Assembly (NCBI GenBank): GCA_036013055.1
Contig: DASCQM010000020.1
Span: 62,001 to 126,000, forward strand
Reading direction: 5' to 3'
DNA from: SHYR01 sp036013055
GTDB taxonomy: Bacteria > Chloroflexota > Dehalococcoidia > UBA2979
DNA length: 64,000 nucleotides
Positions 50,821 through 60,071 of the stretch are shown here, piece by piece. The translations under genes and the position numbers were made by a program. Position 1 is the first letter of the stretch; the number at the start of each line of letters is the position of its first letter. A model generated the notes under the pieces. That model ran no database searches and was not told the origin of the DNA. It saw only the letters and a list, made by a program, of their open reading frames with translations.

Positions 50821-52320
50821 CTAGAGACCGAGCTTCTCGTGCAGGCCGATGCGCTGGAGCTTGCCGGTCGCGCCCTTCGGCACTTCGTCGACAAAGACCC
50901 ACTTGCGCGGCACCTTGAACGGCGCGAGTTGTTCGCTGGCGAAGTCGCGCAGATCGCGCTCGGTCGCCTCGGCACCATCGACGAGCACGATCGCGGCCGC
51001 GACCTCCTCACCGAGCGTCTTGTGCGGCAGAGCGAAGGCGACGGCCTGCTCGATGGCGGGATGCTGCAACAGCACCTCGTCCACCTCGCGCGGGCTGACC
51101 TTCTCGCCGCCGCGATTGATGATCTCTTTCAGCCGCCCGGTGAGATAGAGGTAGCCGTCGTCGTCGAGGTAGCCCTGGTCGCCGGTGCGGAACCAGCCGT
51201 CGGTGAACGCGCCCGCGTTCGCCTCCGGGTTGTTCTCGTAGCCGCTCGTTACGTTCGGCCCTTTGATCACGACCTCTGAGGTGGTGCCGGCAGGCTGGAA
51301 CGCGCCGTCATCGTCCATGATCGCGACCTCGACGCCCGTCCCCCTGCCGACGGAGCCCGGCTTGCGGTCGGCCGGTGGCAGTGGGTTGCACGCCATCTGG
51401 TGCGAGGCTTCCGTCATGCCGTAGGCCTCGATCATCGGCGCGCCGAACGTCGATTCGAGCTCGGCCATCACCGAGGGTGGCAGCGAGGCCGACGAGGAGC
51501 GCAGGAAGCGCAGCGGGTTGGCGGCGATCACGTCGGCCTGCCTGCCCGCGCGCCCGAGGATCAGTTGATGCATCGTCGGCACGGCGGTGTACCACGTCGG
51601 GTTCACCTCGCCGAACCAGTCGAAGAACTTGAAGGCATCGAAGCCCGGCGAGCAGTGCACGGACGCGCCCGCGTTCAGTGAGCCGAGCACCGCAGACATC
51701 AGCCCGTGAATGTGGAAGAGCGGCATCACGTTCAGGCAGCGGTCGACCGGCGTGAGCGCCAGCGACGCCGAGATGTTGCCGGCCGAGGCGGTGACGTTGC
51801 GCTGCGCGAGCGGCACGATCTTCGGACGCGAGGTCGTGCCGGAGGTGTGCAGCACGAGCGCCACGTCGTCGGGCTGCGCGAACGTCGGATCGACGCCTTC
51901 GACGACCTCGCCATCGACCGTCAGGTTCAGCGAGCCGAGTTCGCCCTCCAGCGCCAGCCGCTGCGTGCCGTCCGGCGCTGCGGCGTGGGCTTCCGCGCCC
52001 TCGCCGGGGCGCGTCACGAGCGCCTTCGCGTTGAGGTCGTCGAGGTAGAAGCGGAACTCCTGCTCGCGGTAGTCGGGGTTGAGCGGCGCCGACGTCGAAC
52101 AACTCGCAACCGCGAGGAAGGTGGCCGCCATCTCCGGCCCGTTCGGCAGCACGAGTGCGACGCGGTCGTTACGACCGATGCCGAGCGCGTTCAGTTGTCC
52201 GGCGAGCCGCCGCACCTCGGCGCGTAGCTGGGCGTAGCTGACCGCGTCGCGACCGGGCGAGCCGATCGCCGGAGCGTCGTCTTCGCCCACGCTCAACAGC
52301 TGAACAATCGTCTCAGACAT
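50821..52320 (-). CDS. AMP-forming acyl-CoA synthetase
   Basis: The 499-residue ANL-superfamily ligase shows the P-loop LVLHTSGTTSRPKIVPL, YGMTEASHQMACNPLPP, RTGDQGYLDDDGYLYLTGR, INRGGEKVSPREVDEVLLQH, and the C-terminal catalytic Lys in PKGATGKLQRIGL. The TSGTTSRPK and TEASHQM wording recalls the Pcs60/AAE3 oxalyl-CoA-like group. The substrate is uncertain. It lies between the reductase above and an interrupted PEP-utilising gene. Confidence 0.88.
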   Translation of the reverse strand: MSETIVQLLSVGEDDAPAIGSPGRDAVSYAQLRAEVRRLAGQLNALGIGRNDRVALVLPNGPEMAATFLAVASCSTSAPLNPDYREQEFRFYLDDLNAKALVTRPGEGAEAHAAAPDGTQRLALEGELGSLNLTVDGEVVEGVDPTFAQPDDVALVLHTSGTTSRPKIVPLAQRNVTASAGNISASLALTPVDRCLNVMPLFHIHGLMSAVLGSLNAGASVHCSPGFDAFKFFDWFGEVNPTWYTAVPTMHQLILGRAGRQADVIAANPLRFLRSSSASLPPSVMAELESTFGAPMIEAYGMTEASHQMACNPLPPADRKPGSVGRGTGVEVAIMDDDGAFQPAGTTSEVVIKGPNVTSGYENNPEANAGAFTDGWFRTGDQGYLDDDGYLYLTGRLKEIINRGGEKVSPREVDEVLLQHPAIEQAVAFALPHKTLGEEVAAAIVLVDGAEATERDLRDFASEQLAPFKVPRKWVFVDEVPKGATGKLQRIGLHEKLGL

Positions 52321-52401
52321 GGCATCACTCCCGCTCCGTTCAGCAAATCACGAACGCCAGCCGCCGACAAGACGAACCGCCGCCGAGACGAGCTGCGCAC
52401 A

Positions 52402-52433
52402 TGAAAGTGCCCCTCACGTGAGGGGCACTTTCA
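52402..52433. terminator. 32-bp perfect palindrome before the acyl-CoA synthetase
   Basis: Arms meet without a gap at 52417/52418: TGAAAGTGCCCCTCAC and its exact complement. It lies 18 bp past the end of the interrupted PEP-utilising gene (minus strand) and 82 bp before the acyl-CoA synthetase start. The most likely role is a terminator for the upstream gene, though the T-tract is short (CTTTCA). Confidence 0.7.
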
Positions 52434-52450
52434 GTTCTCGCCCGGTCGAT

Positions 52451-54112
52451 TCAGTCGAGGATCTCGACGGTCCCTGCACTGCCGTCGACACGCAATCGCA
52501 TGCCGTCTTTCAGCTCGCGCGTGGCGACCTGCGTTCCGGCGACGCAGGGGATGCCGTACTCGCGTGCCACGATCGCGCAGTGCGAGAGCGGACCACCCGC
52601 ATCCGCGACGATCGCGCCGGCAACGCCGAAGAGCGGCGTCCACGCTGGCATCGTCGCCTTGCAGACCATGACGTCGCCGTGCTCCAGCTTGTCGGCCTCA
52701 TCCAGGCTCATCAGCACCCGTGCCGTGCCGACGTACGTCCCGGCTGAACAGGCGAGGCCCTTGAGCACCTTCTCCTCGTGCTCCAGCGGAACGCCGAGGC
52801 CGAAGAACTTCGTCACAAGCGGATCCGGCGGCGCGTCGTGGGGCGGCGGCGTGCCCAGCGCGGGCGGCGGCTCCACCTGCTCCTGCCGCGCGTGCTCCGT
52901 CCGACGCTCCGCGACGAGCGCCGAGAAGCCGGCCCCATCGGCCCCATCAGCGAGCGATGAGATCTCGTTCAGTTCGAGGAAGAAGACGTCGTCGACGTCG
53001 CTCAGCACACCGTCCGCGACGAGGCGCCGACCGAGTCCCTGCACGCCGGATCGGATCACCGCGTGAGCCTTCTGATCGATCGTGAAGTTGTGGTCCTCCG
53101 CGATCGGGATGTACTGCTGCGCCATCATCAGCAGGCCATCGAAGTCGCCGCGCGCCGGCTCCGGCACGCGCTCGCGCAACTCCGCCACCAGCCGCTCGCG
53201 CTCCTCACCCTGACGTCGGTGCTCGTTGAACGGGTCCTCGCTGTCGGGCTTCTCCACGTAGTTCTGGAGCTGCTTCAGCGGCGTCGCCTGATCCTCGCGC
53301 CACGAGGAGAAGCCGATCTCGATGAAGCGGTTACTGCGCCAGCCGTAGTCGTCAAGGAACGCCTGTCAGCGCTGCTCGAACTCCGCCGTGCCCTCGTGAT
53401 CGCCCACGCTGACGGTGCCATCCGCGGTCGTCGCGGCACCGATCACCGCGGCAAACGACTCGTCCTGACGCACCCAGCGGGAGAGCTCCCACATCACGCG
53501 CCCGGTTTCAACCGACTTATTCTCGAAGCCCTGCAGCGTGAGACGCGCCTGTTCGACTGCGTCCTCACCAACGACGTGGCCGAGAAAGTCCTCGAGGCCG
53601 AACACCGCGTTCATCGGCGGGATGTTCACGCGCATGTGGATGTTCCACATCTTGACGAGCCGGTCGTAGAAGCCGGCAACGAAGCCTGCCACCTCAGACG
53701 TCGAAGGCGTCTCGTAGTCGTAGCTCAGGATCTCGTCGCACTCCGCGAGTACCTGTGGCTCGTACGTCTCGCGCCAGTCCTTGAGCACGGTCATACCGAG
53801 TTCGCCGGTGATGCGCTTCATTTCCTCGAAACGAGCCTCGGCCTCCTCCGGCGTGCCCATGAACGGCGTCGGCCCGAGGTACGCGTAGCCGTCCTGCACA
53901 GCCGTCCGGAGACCCGTGATTGGCATCGACATCTGTTCGATCTGTTGCGACGCGCCCACTGCAAACGATGCCTGCACCATCGTGGCGTCCAGCGGCGTCA
54001 GCGCGTTTGGTAGATGCATGCGGTCCTGCATCCAGAACATCCGCTCGTCTTGCGGATCGCCCCACTCAACGTTGAATCCGGGTGGAACCGGGATCGGTCC
54101 TGCTTGTGTCAT
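52451..54112 (-). pseudogene. PEP-utilising enzyme gene interrupted by in-frame TGA
   Basis: From ATG 54112 (MTQAGPIPVPPGFNVEWGDP) the frame runs 248 codons, then meets TGA at 53368-53366 and continues in the same frame QAFLDDYGWRSNRFIEIGFS, then SSWREDQATPLKQLQNY, to 52451. The second part ends with the PEP-utilisers mobile domain containing GGPLSHCAIVAREYGIPC, where the His carries phosphate in PPDK, PEP synthase and rifampicin phosphotransferase. A GTG at 53257 could start the second half as a separate protein, but it cuts into the continuous homology. The total would be about 553 residues. The ATP-grasp domain seen in full-length family members is missing. Nonsense mutation or a sequence error is the simplest reading. 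Confidence 0.75.
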
Positions 54113-54226
54113 GTTTGGCCCCCTCAGGCAGTTCGCTGCGAGACTCCCCCGCGAGCGAGCGCGCATCGTAGCGCGCGCACGCTGACATGGCGACCCTGCC
54201 GATGCGCTACGGGCGTTGCCGACACG

Positions 54227-54253
54227 AAGAGACCCCTCATCGAGGGGTCTCTT
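54227..54253 (-). terminator. 12-bp stem hairpin after the aldo/keto reductase gene
   Basis: Perfect arms AAGAGACCCCTC (54227-54238) and GAGGGGTCTCTT (54242-54253) with a 3-base loop, 33 bp past the stop of the aldo/keto reductase on the minus strand. Only a short T-run is present at the end (CTCTTCG). Confidence 0.75.
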
Positions 54254-54286
54254 GCGGTCTTCTGGCCGACAGACGTCGGCTAGGCG

Positions 54287-55225
54287 TCAGCGACGGGTGA
54301 TCTGGTCGACCTCTGCCATCTCTTCCTCGTCGAGCCGCCACGACGCCGCAGCGGCATTGGCCGTCACCTGCTCCGGCTTCGTCGCGCCGGCGATCACGCT
54401 GCCGACGTGCGACTGCGAGGCGAGCCAGCTAAAGGCGAGTTCGAGCAGCGTGTGTCCACGCCCCTGCGCGAACGTCTCCAGCGCCTCGACCTTGTCGAAG
54501 TTGCGGTCGGTGAGCATGCGCTCGCCCATCGGACCGGCCGCCAGCCGCGTGCCCTCGGGGGCGTCCGAGCCACGCTTGTACTTGCCGGTGAGCAGCCCAC
54601 TGGCGAGCGGGAAGAACGGCAGCACGCCGAGTCCGTACTCGTTGCAGGCGGGCACGATCTCCGGCTCGATGCTGCGGTCGAGCAGGCTGTACTGCGGCTG
54701 CGCCGAGATGAAAGGCGCCCAGCCGTTGTTCTTCGCGAGGTGGTGCGACTCAGCAATCTGCCAGCTCGCGAAGTTCGAGTTGCCGAGGTATCGAACCTTC
54801 CCCGACGTGACGAGGTCGTCGAGCGCGCGGATCGTCTCATCGAGCGGCGTGTTCGCGTCCGGCCGATGCACCTGATAGAGGTCGATGTAGTCCGTGTCGA
54901 GACGGCGCAGCGAGTCCTCGACCGCGTTCATGATCCAGTGGCGCGAACCACCGGCCTTCATCGGACCCTCGCCCATCGGGCTCGCAAACTTCGTCGCGAC
55001 CACGACGTCCTGCCGACGGTTGCCGAGCGCCTTGCCGAGGAACTCCTCGGACGCCCCCTGCCCGCCGTAGACGTCGGCGGTATCGAAGAGGTTGATGCCC
55101 TCCTCGATCGACTGATCGACGACGGCCTGCGTCGCGGCCATGTCGATGCGACCGCCGAAGTTGTTCGTCCCAAGTCCGACGACCGAGACCTCGAGTCCTG
55201 ATCGTCCAAGATGCCTGTATTCCAT
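54287..55225 (-). CDS. Aldo/keto reductase
   Basis: The 312-residue TIM-barrel NADPH reductase begins MEYRHLGRSGLEVSVVGLGT. It has the catalytic tetrad in FDTADVYGG (Asp, Tyr), VVATKFAS (Lys) and DLYQVHRPDANTP (His), and the cofactor region QPQYSLLDRSIEPEIVP with SVIAGATKPEQVTAN near the end. The ATG at 55225 is preceded by GAGAGGG. The substrate cannot be told. A terminator hairpin follows. Confidence 0.92.
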   Translation of the reverse strand: MEYRHLGRSGLEVSVVGLGTNNFGGRIDMAATQAVVDQSIEEGINLFDTADVYGGQGASEEFLGKALGNRRQDVVVATKFASPMGEGPMKAGGSRHWIMNAVEDSLRRLDTDYIDLYQVHRPDANTPLDETIRALDDLVTSGKVRYLGNSNFASWQIAESHHLAKNNGWAPFISAQPQYSLLDRSIEPEIVPACNEYGLGVLPFFPLASGLLTGKYKRGSDAPEGTRLAAGPMGERMLTDRNFDKVEALETFAQGRGHTLLELAFSWLASQSHVGSVIAGATKPEQVTANAAAASWRLDEEEMAEVDQITRR

Positions 55226-55355
55226 GTGGGTACCCTCTCCGCGCCTGGGCGCCGCGGCGCGGTTCGCCGCCGGTCGCCCGGAGCACGCAGTATAGCGAGC
55301 GAGTCGTCTCGTGGCCTCAGTTGGGGACGCAGCAGGCGTCCTGAGGAGCGAGCGG

Positions 55356-57221
55356 CTAGCCGCGCGCCTTCGACTTCTGGCGCGCGCGCAGGTTGGCGGC
55401 GAGCACGACCTTGCGCGGGCGTAGCGAGGTTGGCGTGACCTCCAGGCACTCATCCGCCATCAGCATCTCCAGCGCCTGTTCGAGCGAGAACTCTTGCGGA
55501 GGCGTCAGCCGCTCCGTGTTGTCGGAGGCTGCGGCGCGGACGTTCGTCTGCTTCTTCTCGCGCGTCGGATTGACGTCCATGTCATCGGCGCGAGCGTTCT
55601 CGCCGATGATCATGCCCTCGTACACGTCGACGCCCGGCCCGACAAAGAGCGTGCCGCGCTCCTGCAGGTTCTGCAGCGCGTAGGCGGTCGTCGGCCCTCG
55701 GCGGTCGGCGATCATGCTGCCGTTCGGGCGTGCGCGCAGCTCACCGTGCCACGGCTCGTAACCGTCGAAGACCTGATGCAGCAGGCCGTTGCCGCGCGTC
55801 TCCGTCTTGAACTCGGTGTGGAAGCCCAGCAGGCCGCGCGATGGCACCACGTAGTCCATGCGCACGCGGCCGGTGCCGTGGTTCACCATCTGCACCGAGC
55901 GCCCCTTGCGAGGTGCCAGCAACTGGGTGATGACGCCGACGAACTCTTCGGGAATGTCCACGGCCAGCGCATCGACCGGCTCATGCAGCCGGCCATCGAT
56001 CTGGCGTGTGACAACCTCCGGCCGCCCGACGGTCAGCTCGAACCCCTCGCGACGCAGCGTCTCGACGAGGACAGCGAGTTGCAGTTCGCCGCGACCCTGC
56101 ACCGTCCACGCGTCTGGGCGCTCAGACGGCAGCACGCGGATCGAGACGTTGCCCACCTGCTCACTGTCGAGCCGACTCTTCAGCAGACGCGCTGTCAGTT
56201 GCGTGCCCTCGCGCCCGGCGAGCGGCGACGTATTGATACCGATCGTGACCGAGAGGCTCGGCTCGTCGACGCTGATCACGGGCAGCGCGATCGGGTCATC
56301 GAGCGTCGCGAGCGTCTCACCGATCGTCACGTCCTCGATGCCGGCGACGGCGATGATCTCGCCCGGCCCGGCCTCGGCGGCCTCGACCCGGTCGAGCGCC
56401 TCGGTGACGAACAGCTCGCTAATCTTCATCGGCTCGACCGTGCCGTCGCTGCGGCACCACGCGACGTCTTCGCCGCGCCGGATCGTGCCCTGGATCACGC
56501 GGCAGATCGCGATGCGCCCGAAGTAGGGCGAGGCGTCGAGGTTCGTGACCAGCGCCTGCAGGCCGTGACCCTCAATGTGGGCCGGCGCGGGAATCCGCGT
56601 CAGTAGCAGGTCGACGAGCGGCTTGAGGTCGGTCCCGGTCGTCTCCGGGTCCATCGAGGCGAGGCCGCTGCGCGCGTTGCAGTAGACGATCGGGAAGTCG
56701 AACTGCTCCTCGCTGGCGTCGAGGTCGAGAAACAGCTCGTAGACCTCGTCGACGACGGCCTGGATGCGGGCGCCCGGGCGGTCGACCTTGTTGATCACGA
56801 GGATGATCGGCAGCCCGAGCTCCAGCGCCTTGCGCAGCACGAAGCGCGTCTGCGGCAGCGGCCCCTCGCTGGCGTCGACGAGCAGCAGCGCGCCATCGAC
56901 CATCGTCAGCGCGCGCTCGACCTCGCCACCGAAATCAGCGTGGCCGGGCGTGTCGACGATGTTGATCTTCACGCCCTCGTGACGGACGGCCGTGTTCTTC
57001 GCGAGGATCGTGATCCCCTTCTCGCGCTCGAGGTCGGTCGAGTCCATCACGCGATCCGGCAATTGGACGCGTGCGTCGAGCTGTCCCGACTGCTGGAGCA
57101 TGGCGTCGACGAGCGTGGTCTTGCCGTGGTCGACGTGCGCGATGATCGCGACGTTGCGCAGGTCCTCGCGGCGTGTCAGCGCGGCGGACGGCTCAGGCGC
57201 GATCGTAGACGAGGGTTCCAT
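55356..57221 (-). CDS. typA: Ribosome-associated GTPase TypA/BipA
   Basis: The 621-residue translational GTPase has G1 IIAHVDHGKTTLVDAML, the G2 region DLEREKGITILAKNT, G3 IVDTPGHADFGGEVERAL and G4 VINKVDRPGARIQAVVDEV. Domain II, domain III and the BipA-specific C-terminal domain (ending RQKSKARG) follow, with RGPTTAYALQNLQERGTLFV. BipA helps 50S assembly and stress responses. Confidence 0.96.
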   Translation of the reverse strand: MEPSSTIAPEPSAALTRREDLRNVAIIAHVDHGKTTLVDAMLQQSGQLDARVQLPDRVMDSTDLEREKGITILAKNTAVRHEGVKINIVDTPGHADFGGEVERALTMVDGALLLVDASEGPLPQTRFVLRKALELGLPIILVINKVDRPGARIQAVVDEVYELFLDLDASEEQFDFPIVYCNARSGLASMDPETTGTDLKPLVDLLLTRIPAPAHIEGHGLQALVTNLDASPYFGRIAICRVIQGTIRRGEDVAWCRSDGTVEPMKISELFVTEALDRVEAAEAGPGEIIAVAGIEDVTIGETLATLDDPIALPVISVDEPSLSVTIGINTSPLAGREGTQLTARLLKSRLDSEQVGNVSIRVLPSERPDAWTVQGRGELQLAVLVETLRREGFELTVGRPEVVTRQIDGRLHEPVDALAVDIPEEFVGVITQLLAPRKGRSVQMVNHGTGRVRMDYVVPSRGLLGFHTEFKTETRGNGLLHQVFDGYEPWHGELRARPNGSMIADRRGPTTAYALQNLQERGTLFVGPGVDVYEGMIIGENARADDMDVNPTREKKQTNVRAAASDNTERLTPPQEFSLEQALEMLMADECLEVTPTSLRPRKVVLAANLRARQKSKARG

Positions 57222-57383
57222 GCGGTCTCCGGGAGGCGGCGGGTTGAAATACTGAGCATTAACCGTAGCACCCGTTCGCCTAGCGCAGAATCAGGTGTTG
57301 TACCGAACCTGAGTCGCCCAGGCGCTATCATGCGCGCGACGAGGGGCACCCGAGCGCGGTCTGCATCGAAGGAGAGCCCGCCA

Positions 57384-58166
57384 ATGCCCCAAGCCACCAA
57401 TCCGACCGATGGTGTGAAGATCCACTATGAAGTTGAAGGGGCAGGACCGCCTCTTGTGCTGCTCCACGGCTTCTCCGAACGTCTGGAGATGTGGCGTGAG
57501 GCGGGGTACGTCGATGCCCTCAGCGCGGACTACCATCTGGTTCTCATCGACGCACGGGGCCACGGCCAGAGCGGAAAGCCGCATGAGCCTAAAGCCTATT
57601 CGATGGAGCTTCAGGTCTCGGATGTCACGTCGGCTTTGGACGGACTGGGCATCGCTCAAGCGCATGTGTTCGGCTCGACGTTAGGCGGCGGCCAATCATG
57701 TTTCGGGATGCTACAGCACGCACCAGACAGGCTAGCGTCGCTGATCATTCACGGCATGTTTCCCTACGCGACCCGGGCGGATGTATGGAAGGGCGTAGCA
57801 GAGCAGTCGCGTGACGGGATGGAAGCGTACTGGGCCGACATCGAGCAGAGGGCAGGCGAGCCCACGCCGGAGCCGTACCGTTCATGGGTCATGGAAAACG
57901 ACACAGAGGCGCTCGCCGCACACAGCCTCGCCATCGGCGAGATGACGGGCTTCGCGGACAGTCTCGCGACTGCGTCGTTGCCATGTCTGATGTTCGCCGG
58001 CTCTGAAGGCATCGCCCACGACCGCGTAAAGGAGGCTGCTGGGGAAATGCCAAACGCGACCTTCGTCTCGGTGCCTGACCTCGACGGCATGTTGTTGCCG
58101 GGACATAGCGACGTGGCGCTGCCACACGTGACGGAGTTCCTGACGCGGGTGACCGCCGAGGGCTAG
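57384..58166 (+). CDS. Alpha/beta hydrolase with Thr at the nucleophile position
   Basis: The 260-residue protein has an alpha/beta hydrolase core: PPLVLLHGFSERLEMW (oxyanion region), YHLVLIDARGHGQSGKP, and the nucleophile elbow HVFGSTLGGG, where the usual GxSxG reads G97-S-T99-L-G101, with Thr in place of Ser. The C-terminal LLPGHSDVALPHVTEFL carries the His. The usual Asp motif is replaced by FAGSEGIAHD. Catalysis may be weak or lost. AAGGAGAG precedes the ATG at 57384. A truncated paralog lies at 58911-59136. Confidence 0.85.
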   Translation: MPQATNPTDGVKIHYEVEGAGPPLVLLHGFSERLEMWREAGYVDALSADYHLVLIDARGHGQSGKPHEPKAYSMELQVSDVTSALDGLGIAQAHVFGSTLGGGQSCFGMLQHAPDRLASLIIHGMFPYATRADVWKGVAEQSRDGMEAYWADIEQRAGEPTPEPYRSWVMENDTEALAAHSLAIGEMTGFADSLATASLPCLMFAGSEGIAHDRVKEAAGEMPNATFVSVPDLDGMLLPGHSDVALPHVTEFLTRVTAEG

Positions 58167-58237
58167 GCGAAGCGCCCCCCGGTTAGGCCGTGGCGGTCGC
58201 ACACAGCGACAACAACGCCCGACGGACGGTTCGCGCG

Positions 58238-58861
58238 CTAGCGCGCACGCACCTCGCGGTCCGCGTCGAAGGCCGCGTCACCCTCGGGCAGCATCTCGCC
58301 ACGGCCGCCCTCGATCGTGTTCGCCTTCCACGCGACGACCGGCGTCGTGCTGTCCGCATCCGGCACGAAGACGGAACGTTCGACGAGTTCCATCTTATGA
58401 ATGTAGCGAGCGCAGTTGCCGAAGACCTCGCGGACCCGCACGCGCACGATCAACTGCGCCTCCGGGTACTCCACCAGCAGCGCGTCGTCGCGGTCGATCG
58501 TCGCCGTGCCGTTCAGCCGCAGCCGCTGCTGGCCGGTGAAGTCGATGAAGAGCATCCCGACCTCGGCGGTCTCCGCGATGTTGCCCATCGAGAGGTACAT
58601 GCCGTTGCCGTCGAAGCTCGGGAACGCCACGGTGCGCTCATCGACGACGCGGATGAAGCCCGGCGCGCCACCCTTGTACGAGCAGTTCGGCCGCCCGTCC
58701 GGATCGACGGTCGCGAGGAAGAACATGTCGAGCCCCTCGATGAATTCGCGGCGGTCGTCGTTGATCACATCCTGCGCGAGATCCTCGAAGCGCTGGGCGA
58801 GACGCCCCGTATCGAATCGCTGCTGCAGATCGCGATGGCCGTCGTGGTACATCTCACTCAT
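58238..58861 (-). CDS. Pyridoxamine 5'-phosphate oxidase-fold protein
   Basis: The 207-residue protein shows the split-barrel FMN fold: EFIEGLDMFFLATVDPDGRP, then PNCSYKGGAPGFIRVVDERT and YLSMGNIAETAEVGMLFIDF, then the QRLRLNGTATIDRD strand. The last 40 residues are variable. It starts MSEMYHDGHRDLQQ. It is likely a flavin- or F420-binding redox protein; the substrate is unknown. Confidence 0.83.
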   Translation of the reverse strand: MSEMYHDGHRDLQQRFDTGRLAQRFEDLAQDVINDDRREFIEGLDMFFLATVDPDGRPNCSYKGGAPGFIRVVDERTVAFPSFDGNGMYLSMGNIAETAEVGMLFIDFTGQQRLRLNGTATIDRDDALLVEYPEAQLIVRVRVREVFGNCARYIHKMELVERSVFVPDADSTTPVVAWKANTIEGGRGEMLPEGDAAFDADREVRAR

Positions 58862-58910
58862 CGGTCGCTCCTTTGCACGTCGAAGCGAACGCTATCACGC
58901 GGCGGCAACC

Positions 58911-59136
58911 TCACGGCGAGGCGGCCACGCTCGCGAGGAACTCGGTGACGTGCGGCAGCACGACGTCACTGCGCTGGAACCCCGCGAGGTGAGCGAGACC
59001 CGGCAGCGAGACGAAGCTCCCGTTCGGTATCTGCTCAGCAGCTCGCTGGGCGAAATCATGAACGGGGTCCTGGTCTCCGGCGAATATGAGGCACGGCTGC
59101 ATCGCTGGCGCGAGGCCGTCCTCAAGGCTCGGCGCT
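58911..59136 (-). pseudogene. C-terminal remnant of an alpha/beta hydrolase
   Basis: Minus-strand translation gives SLEDGLAPAMQPCLIFAGDQ, then DPVHDFAQRAAEQIPNGSFV and the end DVVLPHVTEFLASVAASP. It aligns without gaps to the C-terminal ~70 residues of the hydrolase at 57384-58166 (LATASLPCLMFAG, DVALPHVTEFLTRV). The similarity stops near 59136 where a YdcZ-type gene begins in the opposite direction. No start or N-terminal half is present. Confidence 0.75.
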
Positions 59137-59556
59137 CGCGAGGCGACCTGGGTCTCGATTCTCGGGACGCTCTCGGGCCTGGCGATCGTCGTCGTCGTGC
59201 AGGCCGGGCGACAGCGCCACACCTCGCTTCCGAGTCCGCTCAACCGACGCTGGGTCGTCGCGGGGCTGGCAGTCGTCCTCGTGGCGGCACTGCTGGTCTC
59301 TGCGCGCGACATTCCGCTGTACTTCGCGCTCACGGGGACGATCGCGACGGTGTTCCTGATCCTGACTGGCGTGCTCGTGCCACGTCTCGGGCTCGCCCTG
59401 TTCTTCGCGGCCGTCACTCTCGGGACCGTCGGCGGCGCACTGGTGATGGACGACCTCGGAGCGTTTGGGACGACACCGAAGGATGCCAGCCTGGGTCGCG
59501 CCCTCGGGGTCGGTCTGGTCGCGGTGGGCACGGTCATCGTGAGGCGCGCGAAGTGA
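59137..59556 (+). pseudogene. 5'-truncated YdcZ-type membrane protein
   Basis: About 137 residues align with the complete YdcZ-type gene just downstream (ATWVSILGTLSG against AAWISANGSYAG, LVPRLGLALFFAAVTLGTV against LVPRIGVAAVFAAFTLGTL), but the first ~32 residues with the first helix are missing. An in-frame ATG at 59086 lies within the hydrolase remnant, so a fused product is possible but unlikely. Its stop overlaps the GTG of the next gene (GTGA), so the pair was once an operon. Confidence 0.7.
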
Positions 59557-60071
59557 CGGAGTGGGCATACCTGGCGCTGGCCTTCGCCCTTGGCACCGGC
59601 ACCGCGGTTCAACTTCAGATGGTCGCGGCGATGGGGCAGGCGCTGAATCCTCAGGCGGCGGCGTGGATCTCGGCGAATGGGTCGTACGCCGGTGTGGCGG
59701 CCGCGCTGGGGTTCGCCATGATCGTGGGCGAGGGGTCAGCACTCCCGACACCGTTCGACGAAACCGCGGTAATGGCGGTGGCGGCCGCGCTCGGGATCGT
59801 GCTGCTGCTCAGTCTGGCGCGCGCCGTGCCGCTGTACTTCGCCGGGACCGGACTGTTCGCCACGGCGGGTCTCATCGGGAGCGCGTTCCTTGTGCCGCGG
59901 ATCGGCGTCGCTGCGGTCTTCGCCGCATTCACGCTCGGCACATTGAGCGCGACGCTGATCGTCGATCACGTGGGGGCCTTCGGCTCCGAGCGTCGAAGAG
60001 TGACGACGGAACGAGTAGTTGGTGTCGCATTCGTCGCCGCTGGCACGATCGTGATGCGCACGGCAGCATGA
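59553..60071 (+). CDS. YdcZ-type (DMT superfamily, PF04657) membrane protein
   Basis: The 172-residue protein has five predicted transmembrane helices and the conserved VPLYFAGTGLFATAGLIGSAFLVPR and FTLGTLSATLIVDHVGAFG blocks (split here by motif) of the YdcZ family. It starts with GTG overlapping the previous gene's TGA. YdcZ proteins often occur as pairs; here the partner is truncated. The substrate is unknown. Confidence 0.8.
   Translation: MTEWAYLALAFALGTGTAVQLQMVAAMGQALNPQAAAWISANGSYAGVAAALGFAMIVGEGSALPTPFDETAVMAVAAALGIVLLLSLARAVPLYFAGTGLFATAGLIGSAFLVPRIGVAAVFAAFTLGTLSATLIVDHVGAFGSERRRVTTERVVGVAFVAAGTIVMRTAA

Noticed and set aside
53366..53368. TGA as a selenocysteine codon
   Set aside because: No hairpin with the features of a bacterial SECIS is evident right after it, and the family does not have Cys at this place as far as I know.
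58416..59552. Plus-strand open frame that would join PPOX antisense, hydrolase antisense and the YdcZ gene into 551 residues
   Set aside because: Only the part after GTG 59553 has a membrane-protein pattern; the rest is antisense to genes with clear motifs.
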